Positions 1-6,379 of a stretch of 12,472 nt of DNA are shown here, piece by piece (position 1 is the stretch's first letter; every line of letters starts with the position of its first letter). The translations under genes and the position numbers were made by a program. The notes under the pieces were generated by a model. The model saw only the letters and a program-made list of their open reading frames with translations. It was not told the origin of the DNA and did not search any database. The stretch is from Planctomycetaceae bacterium (GTDB taxonomy: Bacteria > Planctomycetota > Planctomycetia > Pirellulales > Pirellulaceae), in the NCBI GenBank assembly GCA_002862265.1, contig PKCQ01000239.1:1-12472 (forward strand). The letters are read 5' to 3'.

Positions 1-37
1 AGCAGGATGCTTATCCCAAGCCTAAACTGACATGCTC

Positions 38-823
38 CTAGTGAGTTTTCAAACACTCCATCATTCTCTGGTGGAGTACTTCACTCCCAGAGACCAAGAA
101 CCTGGGATCCCACAGGTCGAATGGCGAACCATCAACTTGGGTCAATACTGCACCTGCGTTGCGAGCAATTAAAGCGCCAGCCGCTACGTCCCACGTCTTA
201 ATGACGCTTGCCCAATAGGCGTCGAGGCAGCCCTCTGCAACGTAGCACATGTTCATAGCAGCGGATCCCAAACGTCGCAAAGACTGAGTTGCTTCTAGCA
301 CACACAGAAACTGGTCCACTTCAGGATGGTTTCTCGTCACCTTGGGGCGAAGACTGCAGCAGACCATTGCCTTGGAGATTTCCTCGCAGCCACTGCAAAC
401 GATCGACTTGCCATTCTTCGTGACTTGTCCATCTGCCGTTGCACAGTACAAAGCATCGGCAAGCGGGTCGTAGACGACTCCCACCGTGGGTTCGTTGTTT
501 TCAAGCAATGCAATCGAGACGGAGAAACCTGGGAGTCCGTGAGCAAAGTTCGCGGTTCCGTCCAATGGATCTACGACCCACATCGGCTTGCCAGAAGCTT
601 TTGCAGCTTCCCGGTCGCTTTCAGCCGATTCTTCACCCAAGAAAACGTGCTGAGGAAAACGAGAAGTTAGCAGTTGTTCGATCGCAGCTTGTGAAGCGAA
701 GTCGGCGTCGGTCACAAGATCGGCTGGGCCTTTTTCTCTGACGGCGGCTTTGCCAAGCTGCTCACGCAGAATCTTTCCGCCGAGTTTCGCTGCCTCGACT
801 GCTGCTTCTAAAGTGGATTGCAC
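38..823 (-). CDS. Inositol monophosphatase family phosphatase
   Basis: A 261-residue protein of the Mg2+-dependent, Li+-sensitive phosphatase superfamily (inositol-1-phosphatase, histidinol-phosphatase HisN, 3'(2'),5'-bisphosphate nucleotidase CysQ). It is probably cytoplasmic, with no signal peptide. Metal-site motifs are all visible: GEES (63-66), DPLDGTANF (85-93, metal ligands D85 and D88) and KTWDVAAGALIARNAG (209-224, D212). The length is normal for the family. The start is GTG at 823; in-frame stop TGA lies at 857-859 and no ATG precedes the conserved N-terminal helix; AGG sits about 9 nt upstream. It follows the aldo/keto reductase gene by 43 bp in the same direction, so co-transcription is likely. 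The substrate cannot be settled from sequence: inositol phosphate, histidinol phosphate and PAP are all possible. The family call is secure. Confidence 0.93.
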   Translation of the reverse strand: MQSTLEAAVEAAKLGGKILREQLGKAAVREKGPADLVTDADFASQAAIEQLLTSRFPQHVFLGEESAESDREAAKASGKPMWVVDPLDGTANFAHGLPGFSVSIALLENNEPTVGVVYDPLADALYCATADGQVTKNGKSIVCSGCEEISKAMVCCSLRPKVTRNHPEVDQFLCVLEATQSLRRLGSAAMNMCYVAEGCLDAYWASVIKTWDVAAGALIARNAGAVLTQVDGSPFDLWDPRFLVSGSEVLHQRMMECLKTH

Positions 824-866
824 TGCTGGAACCTGTGAAAGTTGGGGGCAAACTGATCAAGAAATT

Positions 867-1850
867 CTATTCGTAGATTGGGAAGAATGTTCCAAAGGCC
901 TGTTCGCAGAACACACCGGGATCATTGAATCGCCGGCTAGCGTCCATATCGGAAATGGCTCTCATTTCTTCTTCTGTTAGTTCGAAGTCAAACACAGACA
1001 AGTTCTCAGCCAATCGTTCTTTGCGGCTGGTCTTCGGAATGACAGCTGTCCCCCGCTGGACGCCCCATCGTAATAGGACCTGGGCGGGCGTGCGCCCGTG
1101 TTTAGATGCAATTTCACTGACCGTCTGATTGCCGAGCAGCGAGTCCCCTTCGGTGGCCATGCCGAGTTCGACATAAGAATTGGAGCCGAGCGGAGAAAAA
1201 GCCGTGTAAGCAATGTTGTGTTCTTGGCAGAATCGCAGCAGCTTAGCTTGCTTCAACTGCGGATGGGATTCGACTTGGAGCAAATCTGGCGGGACTTTCG
1301 CATAGCTCAGAAGGTCGCGCAATAAGGAAGTGCCGAAGTTGCAGACTCCGATATGCTTCGCCTTGCCTTCTACATGCAGAGCTTCCATCGCCTGCCACGT
1401 TTCGGCTATCGGGACTACATCTGCCTCTAGGCAGGGACTCTCCGCATCCGGATCGAAGATCCATCCCGGCGGATAACGCTCCTCAATCGGAACGTGTTTC
1501 AGCGCGATCGGAAAGTGCACCAGGTAGAGGTCCAGATAGTCGAGACCAAGGTCGGCGAGCGTTTTGCCTATTGCAGTTGGAACATGTTTAGCGCGATGAA
1601 AAGTGTTCCACAGTTTACTAGTGATCCACAACTCTTCGCGCGTGCAGAGCCCGTCCGCGATCGCTCGTGCAATGCCTTCACCGACTTCTCTTTCGTTGCC
1701 ATAGTCACAAGCTGAATCCAAGTGCCGGTAGCCTTGCTTGATCGATTCGTAGACCATTTCGGCAGTTTGGGAATTTTCGATTTTCCAAAGACCAAGTCCG
1801 ACGCTGGGCATTTGCGCCTGGCCTACCGTTATAGATTGGCAACTTTCCAT
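867..1850 (-). CDS. Aldo/keto reductase, xylose-reductase-like
   Basis: A 327-residue NAD(P)H-dependent aldo/keto reductase, a single (beta/alpha)8 barrel that reduces aldehydes or aldoses to alcohols in the cytoplasm. The catalytic tetrad is complete: D45 and Y50 (HLDSACDYGNE), K79 (ITSKLWN) and H112 (LYLVHFP). The cofactor-binding end IPKTSRKERLAEN is at 271-283. Several stretches resemble, from memory, yeast xylose reductases (AKR2B) more than common bacterial AKRs: the loop KHVPIEERYPPGW (118-130), the PAQVLLRWGVQRG segment (255-267) and the C-terminal RRFNDPG (306-312). The likely activity is therefore aldose or aldehyde reduction, but the substrate is inferred. The start is ATG at 1850, with GGAG 11 nt upstream. 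The gene lies 43 bp ahead of the phosphatase gene, a plausible two-gene operon for sugar or polyol metabolism. Confidence 0.93.
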   Translation of the reverse strand: MESCQSITVGQAQMPSVGLGLWKIENSQTAEMVYESIKQGYRHLDSACDYGNEREVGEGIARAIADGLCTREELWITSKLWNTFHRAKHVPTAIGKTLADLGLDYLDLYLVHFPIALKHVPIEERYPPGWIFDPDAESPCLEADVVPIAETWQAMEALHVEGKAKHIGVCNFGTSLLRDLLSYAKVPPDLLQVESHPQLKQAKLLRFCQEHNIAYTAFSPLGSNSYVELGMATEGDSLLGNQTVSEIASKHGRTPAQVLLRWGVQRGTAVIPKTSRKERLAENLSVFDFELTEEEMRAISDMDASRRFNDPGVFCEQAFGTFFPIYE

Positions 1851-1917
1851 CGGCTGTCATTCTCCAGTTCAGATTTCTTTCGTGTTTCATAATGTAATGG
1901 GTTTCACCAGAAATCCT

Positions 1918-1964
1918 TAAAAACAAGATCAAGAAGATTCCTCAGGTACGTTGAGCGTGAGGAA
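1918..1964 (-). terminator. Possible weak terminator after hemL
   Basis: On the minus strand, TTCCTCA (1964-1958) and TGAGGAA (1944-1938) form a perfect 7-bp stem with a 13-nt loop. About 15 nt further on comes a T5 run (1923-1919). The distance from stem to T-run is longer than in a classical intrinsic terminator, so this is tentative. It would separate hemL from the downstream aldo/keto reductase gene. Confidence 0.3.
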
Positions 1965-1986
1965 CGGGATTCTCGCGAATCTCACT
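1965..1986 (-). repeat. REP-like stem-loop 3' of hemL
   Basis: Read on the minus strand this begins AGTGAGATTCGCGAGAAT and matches the repeat at 6344-6365 at about 17 of 21 positions. The segment folds into a 7-bp stem (1966-1972 with 1977-1983, one G-U pair) closed by a GCGA (GNRA-type) tetraloop. It starts about 10 nt after the hemL stop codon and has the same orientation relative to the gene as the copy after the acyl-ACP synthetase gene. It may serve as an mRNA 3'-end stabiliser or part of a terminator; assignment to a repeat family is inferred from similarity within the window. Confidence 0.5.
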
Positions 1987-1995
1987 GCGGATAAG

Positions 1996-3300
1996 CTAAG
2001 CGATTTCTTTCAGCACTTCCCCAGCGGCCGCGATCGTCTTGTCAATCAACTCGGGCGTGTGAGTGGATGAGAAGAACAAAGCTTCATACTGGCTGCAAGG
2101 CATATATACTCCTCGATGCACTAGGCCCCAGAAGTAACGACCAAATAGTTCTTTGTCGCACTTGGAGGCCTGTTCCCAACTGTGAACAGGCTCGGCGTTA
2201 AAGAATAAAGTCATCATGCTGCCGACGCGCTGGATTTGATGCGGGATTTCCGCTGCCGAGGCGGCTTGGGCGAGACCTTCTGCCAGCCTCGCTCCTTGCT
2301 CTTCGAGGTAAGCATACGGCGACTCGTCGCGAAGCAATTTAAGTGTTGCCATTCCTGCTGCCGTTGCTAGAGGATTGCCGCTTAGTGTCCCGGCTTGAAA
2401 CACTTTTCCAGCTGGAAGCACTTGGTCCATCAATTCTGCTTTGCCACCGTAGACTCCGAGTGGCAATCCGCCACCGACGATTTTGCCCATCGTCGTGAGG
2501 TCAGGCGTAACGCCGTAAACTTCCTGAGCGCCGCCGAGTGCAACGCGAAAGCCGCACATCACTTCATCGAAGATAAGCACAGCCCCGTGCTTGGTACACA
2601 GGTCACGCACGCCTTCCAAGAATCCAGGTTTCGGCGGAACACAGCCCATGTTACCTACTATTGGCTCTAAGATCACACAAGCCAGATCATCGCCGTGATC
2701 CCTGAACGCTTGCTGGATAGCGGCTAGCTCGTTGTGTTCCAGGATGATCGTGTCTTGACTCGTTCCCGGTGTCACGCCAGGAGAATCTGGTACACCAAGG
2801 TTGGCTGCGGAACTTCCGGCCGCGACCAACAAGCTATCTACATGGCCGTGGTAATTGCCAGAGAACTTAATCACCTTGTTGCGTCCGGTCGCGCCTCGTG
2901 CGAGACGAATCGCACTCATCGTTGCTTCGGTACCACTGTTGACCAAACGCAGCTTCTCGACGCTAGGAACGGAATCGACGATCAACTCAGCAAGTTCCGA
3001 CTCGGCGCCCGTAGGAGCACCATAACTAGTACCTTTCTTGACTGCCGCTTCAATCGCTTCGATCACTTTGGGATGTGCGTGGCCAACGATCATTGGCCCC
3101 CAAGAACCAATGTAGTCAATGAGCTGATTCCCATCGATGTCGAATAAGTACGGGCCTTCTGCTCGCTCTATGAACAAGGGTTTACCACCGACGGCGCCGA
3201 ATGCTCTCGCCGGGCTGTTGACTCCACCGGGCAAGAGTTTTTGAGCGCGTTCAAAAGCAGCTAGGGAATTAGATTGCTGAAAGGAGGTTGAGTCGGCCAA
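1996..3300 (-). CDS. hemL: Glutamate-1-semialdehyde 2,1-aminomutase
   Basis: A 434-residue PLP enzyme converting glutamate-1-semialdehyde to 5-aminolevulinate, the last step of the C5 route to tetrapyrroles (heme, B12). It is cytoplasmic and normally dimeric. Diagnostic segments are the N-terminal LLPGGVNSPARAF (22-34), the SGTEA phosphate-binding loop (122-126), FSGNYHGHVD (146-155), FDEVMCGFR (244-252, D245 contacting the PLP ring nitrogen) and TTMGKIVGGGLPLG with Schiff-base K273. Length and motif order match the family. The start is TTG at 3300: it is the only usual start codon (ATG/GTG/TTG) ahead of the conserved N-terminus before the in-frame stop at 3358-3360. No Shine-Dalgarno is evident. 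The gene begins 53 bp after the stop of the secreted hydrolase gene and may be read through from it or have its own promoter. Other hem genes are not in the window. Confidence 0.96.
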   Translation of the reverse strand: MADSTSFQQSNSLAAFERAQKLLPGGVNSPARAFGAVGGKPLFIERAEGPYLFDIDGNQLIDYIGSWGPMIVGHAHPKVIEAIEAAVKKGTSYGAPTGAESELAELIVDSVPSVEKLRLVNSGTEATMSAIRLARGATGRNKVIKFSGNYHGHVDSLLVAAGSSAANLGVPDSPGVTPGTSQDTIILEHNELAAIQQAFRDHGDDLACVILEPIVGNMGCVPPKPGFLEGVRDLCTKHGAVLIFDEVMCGFRVALGGAQEVYGVTPDLTTMGKIVGGGLPLGVYGGKAELMDQVLPAGKVFQAGTLSGNPLATAAGMATLKLLRDESPYAYLEEQGARLAEGLAQAASAAEIPHQIQRVGSMMTLFFNAEPVHSWEQASKCDKELFGRYFWGLVHRGVYMPCSQYEALFFSSTHTPELIDKTIAAAGEVLKEIA

Positions 3301-3353
3301 AATATCGCACGCAAAGCTAGAGGGATGGTAATGGTTGACTTTCCAGACACTTG

Positions 3354-5936
3354 CTACTCAGCTTTTATTTCTGGAATGTCCAACATGAACGGCACACCTA
3401 AATCATCCCCATTTCCTTGAAATCCGCTACCATCCACATCAAGAAAAAACGGATTTGTGATTGCGACAGGTGGTCGCTTCCCAGCATCCTTGCCCATCAC
3501 AGTACCAAGTGTCAGTCCCTCGCCAATTGTGGCAATGACTATGTGAGTGTCTTCCTCGAACTTGGGAAGTACTTGTTGGAATTCGAAGCGTTTCGCTCCC
3601 TTGTCGAGAAACAGCTCGGGGTGACGCTTGCGAGTGAAGTTCCAGTCGTCGAGGGGGCGTCCGTTGGCGAAAACCTGAACTCGGTTGACATCAAACCAGT
3701 TCGGACACTGCACCCGAATCCAAAGTAGCTCTCGACCTGTCTGATCAAGGTCATCGCCAACTGTGAACGAAACAAGCCTGCTGCCAGAGGGTTGCCGAAT
3801 CTCAGCCTCTAAGAACGGTCCCGTCGTCATCGTCATATGACCATGCTCTACAGAATGAAGCATTTCTTGAAGCTGGATTTCTGCAGGGTCGTCCGTAGAA
3901 CACTGAATGTAATTGCGTAGCCAACCCGAGCCATGATAGTTGTAGTGTGCGTCGGTGTTGACGACGCCTGGGATACGATAGCCCAGGTTCATTAGTTGCA
4001 TCCAGTAAAACGCTCGCTCGTCTCGTTTGTTGGGAGCTACGTTCGGCAACGGCGGAGTAAAGATGTTCTCGATTGGGTGAATTTCGATCGTATCCATCCA
4101 GCCCAACATGCCGCGGAAGCCGTCGTCGGGAGATCCGTTGATGTCTCGATCGCCAAGAATAGCTGGTATGTTCGGATGGTTGGTTTGAATGACTTTGGGG
4201 CTCGAGTTGTCCCAGAGAGCCAATCTTTCGATCTGCTTTACGGGATCTGAATCCGTTTGTGGGCCACCTCCGTCTTGCCGGTGCTCGTGCATCACGAGTG
4301 GAAAAGCATTTTGATGGTTGATCGGTAGCGGTCCGCCGGTGAGCTCCATTCCGGTGCAGGTCGCCATCCATTGGCTAGCCTTGAGCGCTCGCAAATCATC
4401 CGCGTAAGTATCGATGCGATTGTGTTCAGTGCAAGGAGCGAACTCAAGATGCTCCGCCAGCAAATTCATGACGCGTCCGCGCTGATGGGAGACGTTGTCG
4501 CCAGAAGGACTCGAATGTGAATGAAACTCTGCGGAGACCCAACCCGATGTATCTACCGTCCGTTTCAGTGTGCTGGAGATAGGTATGAGCTGACCTGGCT
4601 TGAGATCGAAGACTTGCACGTCTGCGTCGTACTCGGGACCTCGGCTTATGTAGACCTGATAGGAACCAGGATCGAGAGCCTGTTCGAAGGAACCGCTTGC
4701 CGTGTAGACGGCGTTCTTCACGGCGGCGATGGCAGAGGTCGGTCCAAAATCGGGATCAGCCCCGCCGTCTGCGGTGTAGAATTGAACCTTGGCGGGAATC
4801 GGAGTGCCAGTGACATCCACAACCTTGACACGTACTCGGCTTCCAGCCTTGAGACTCAAGTTCACAGCCGCTGGTTTGCCGGGGGCAATAACAAAGTTTT
4901 GTTCAAAGTCTTCGTGGCCTGTGGCTTTAACTTTGGCTGAATATTTCCCGGGCGGAAGGCTAGTTCGAATCCAACCCTCTTCGTTCGTCTGCGCGGTTCC
5001 GACTGACTCGCCGTCACGCAAGAACTCGACAGGAGCATGCGCGACAGGACCACTTGGCCCATTGCTGCGCACAAGGAATTGTAATTTTTCAACCGGAGTT
5101 TCTTTGGTCGCAAGCATGAGATTCTTTGCCCCCATGAGTGATTGGGAGCAGTAGACTCTGCCAGACCAGCTACTAGATTCGCCACTGGCAATATCGAGCT
5201 TTTTGTCGTTGATCGGCTGAATCAAGATCTTCCGGCCGCTGCCTGCCCGTTTTACTTCTCGATCATCGATCCGAAACAGAAGGCACTGGCCGAAATACTC
5301 GTCTTCGGCAAACAAAGCGCCCTCTGTCGCTCCTACTCGAAAGAGATCTCCGTCGCAGCGCAGCGCTTCGTAGATTGCGACTTGACTAATTTTCTCACCA
5401 CCATTTTGAATCTCTACTGTGTAGCTCAGATACCGCTGCGTGTCGTCCAAGTTGTATCGCACCGTCGCTGAGGTATCGTCGCCGGCAAGCGAGATACCTT
5501 TAAACGCAATGGAAATGGAATCTGCGATCAGATCCGCTTGTGGGGCTTTGCTGATATCATTATTCCCATCTGTCGTAACCACGATGCTCTCTTCGTTTTC
5601 GAACAGATAACGTCCTGCGGTCGGATAGAAGCAACTGAGTTGATCGCTACTGTGAAAACGAGTGGTGTAGTCGATGAGCATGCCGCCCACACCCCGCACC
5701 GTCATGTTCGCTTTGCGGCCCGGAGTCGGGTGAGCGATGACAGCCACCACATGCTTATTTCGCAGCACCCAGTCGCCATAGATCGCATCCACTTCCTTAC
5801 CCTTCGGAACCACTCGGTCGTAGTTTTTTGCCGTGATGCGAATAAGCTCGGTCGCTGAAGCCTGGGGGAGGATTGCAGAAAAGAGCAGGGTGGCGTAGCC
5901 AACCAGAACATATCTATGGCTGATAATTCGAAGCAT
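3354..5936 (-). CDS. Secreted CehA/McbA-family metallohydrolase (PHP)
   Basis: An 860-residue exported protein from the preferred ATG at 5936. It has an N-terminal signal peptide (MLRIISHR, a hydrophobic core, then QASA before TEL). A beta-rich N-terminal half (about 30-285) is followed by two carboxypeptidase-regulatory/Ig-like modules (about 286-362 and 365-458, each with a PPGKYSAKV or DPGSYQVYI strand). The C-terminal PHP-type domain carries candidate metal ligands H472 and H474 (EFHSHSS), E504/H505 (CTEHN), H587 (NHP) and D662/H664 (NTDAH), then HGHMTMTTGPF, typical of the CehA/McbA group. Known members include carbaryl and amide hydrolases, but most are of unknown substrate. An in-frame TTG at 5972 would add 12 residues; the signal peptide favours the ATG. 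Neither start has a clear Shine-Dalgarno. The family call is good; the substrate is unknown. Confidence 0.87.
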   Translation of the reverse strand: MLRIISHRYVLVGYATLLFSAILPQASATELIRITAKNYDRVVPKGKEVDAIYGDWVLRNKHVVAVIAHPTPGRKANMTVRGVGGMLIDYTTRFHSSDQLSCFYPTAGRYLFENEESIVVTTDGNNDISKAPQADLIADSISIAFKGISLAGDDTSATVRYNLDDTQRYLSYTVEIQNGGEKISQVAIYEALRCDGDLFRVGATEGALFAEDEYFGQCLLFRIDDREVKRAGSGRKILIQPINDKKLDIASGESSSWSGRVYCSQSLMGAKNLMLATKETPVEKLQFLVRSNGPSGPVAHAPVEFLRDGESVGTAQTNEEGWIRTSLPPGKYSAKVKATGHEDFEQNFVIAPGKPAAVNLSLKAGSRVRVKVVDVTGTPIPAKVQFYTADGGADPDFGPTSAIAAVKNAVYTASGSFEQALDPGSYQVYISRGPEYDADVQVFDLKPGQLIPISSTLKRTVDTSGWVSAEFHSHSSPSGDNVSHQRGRVMNLLAEHLEFAPCTEHNRIDTYADDLRALKASQWMATCTGMELTGGPLPINHQNAFPLVMHEHRQDGGGPQTDSDPVKQIERLALWDNSSPKVIQTNHPNIPAILGDRDINGSPDDGFRGMLGWMDTIEIHPIENIFTPPLPNVAPNKRDERAFYWMQLMNLGYRIPGVVNTDAHYNYHGSGWLRNYIQCSTDDPAEIQLQEMLHSVEHGHMTMTTGPFLEAEIRQPSGSRLVSFTVGDDLDQTGRELLWIRVQCPNWFDVNRVQVFANGRPLDDWNFTRKRHPELFLDKGAKRFEFQQVLPKFEEDTHIVIATIGEGLTLGTVMGKDAGKRPPVAITNPFFLDVDGSGFQGNGDDLGVPFMLDIPEIKAE

Positions 5937-6006
5937 GGAATTCGACCGAGGTAGGATGGCGAGAAGAGACAATTCGCGGAATCATCAACTTATCACAATC
6001 CCCTCG

Positions 6007-6028
6007 TAGTGGGATTCGTCAGAATTCC
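6007..6028 (+). repeat. REP-like stem-loop, left copy
   Basis: The unit starts TAGTGGGATTCG and is preceded by G, giving GTAG immediately before the hairpin. GGGATTC (6011-6017) pairs with GAATTCC (6022-6028) across a GTCA loop, a 7-bp stem with one G-U pair. It is the inverted partner of 6344-6365: 20 of 22 positions are complementary and both exceptions are G-T. A GTAG-type tetranucleotide next to a short imperfect palindrome is the hallmark of REP sequences processed by RAYT transposases (known for enterobacteria and pseudomonads). Applying that here is inference. Confidence 0.6.
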
Positions 6029-6039
6029 TCCTAGTTAGC

Positions 6040-6055
6040 GATTTATCAGAATTCC
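6040..6055 (+). repeat. Degenerate third REP-like copy
   Basis: GATTTATCAGAATTCC repeats 14 of 16 bases of the left REP-like unit (GATTCGTCAGAATTCC), 27 bp downstream and in the same orientation. It is also bracketed by TTAGCG (6035-6040) and CGCTAA (6055-6060), a 6-bp inverted repeat. It looks like a decayed tandem duplication of the left end. Confidence 0.4.
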
Positions 6056-6343
6056 GCTAATCCACACGATTCGATGGAGGCCAGGCTTTTGCCGCTCTTG
6101 TCCTTCCAAACGCATCTGGTTTCCTCTGCGTCTTAGCTTCCAAGCACGCGGTCTTGTGAAGCAGCAGCCAGAACTAATACGAGCGCAAAGGCGAAAGACG
6201 AACTAAAAAGAGGGCAGAAGATGGCGGGTGCGTGTCGGAATCTGCGAGCGGCAAGTTCAGCGAACAGCCCCACCGCCGGTTAGCTGAGGTTCTCACTACG
6301 AGATCCGACATTCTAAGCTCGACATTGTGCCCCTCGGGCTGCG

Positions 6344-6365
6344 GGAGTTCTGGCGAATCCCACTA
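6344..6365 (-). repeat. REP-like stem-loop, right copy
   Basis: Read on the minus strand it begins TAGTGGGATTCGCCAGAA and matches the left copy at 20 of 22 positions in inverted orientation. It starts 14 nt after the stop codon of the acyl-ACP synthetase gene and reads in the same direction, so its stem-loop would lie in that transcript's 3' end. The internal stem is weaker than in the left copy, with one A-C mismatch. Confidence 0.6.
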
Positions 6366-6379
6366 AGTCAAGCTTCGGG

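Larger units (their letters stand above)
5937..6379. other. Non-coding spacer with inverted REP-like pair
   Basis: About 440 bp without a credible gene on either strand. It lies upstream of the hydrolase gene and downstream of the acyl-ACP synthetase gene, so it should hold the hydrolase promoter and the 3' end of the symporter/synthetase transcript. An inverted repeat pair bounds most of it (6007-6028 and 6344-6365), and a degenerate third copy sits at 6040-6055. GAACTAA occurs at 6171-6177 and 6200-6206. I see no convincing promoter hexamers or T-run terminator. The interior AACTAATACGAGCGCAAAG recalls intergenic sequence I have seen in other planctomycetes; this is memory, not a search. 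Confidence 0.6.

Noticed and set aside
1..37. Possible partial gene at the left edge
   Set aside because: Only 37 bases lie beyond the phosphatase stop; nothing can be supported.
2734..3147. 137-codon open frame on the plus strand inside hemL
   Set aside because: It lies wholly antisense to strongly conserved HemL coding sequence, and its translation has no recognisable domain or ribosome-binding site.
3802..4371. 189-codon minus-strand frame overlapping the secreted hydrolase in another frame
   Set aside because: It shadows the region encoding the metal-binding domain; the translation is rich in Arg, Ser and Pro with no fold pattern.
4521..5154. Overlapping plus-strand frames of 139 and 121 codons antisense to the hydrolase
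   Set aside because: Out-of-frame shadows of the Ig-like modules; no start signals and no domain.
5970..5972. TTG start giving a 12-residue longer hydrolase
   Set aside because: It would put polar and proline residues before the signal peptide; the ATG at 5936 gives a normal n-h-c signal sequence.
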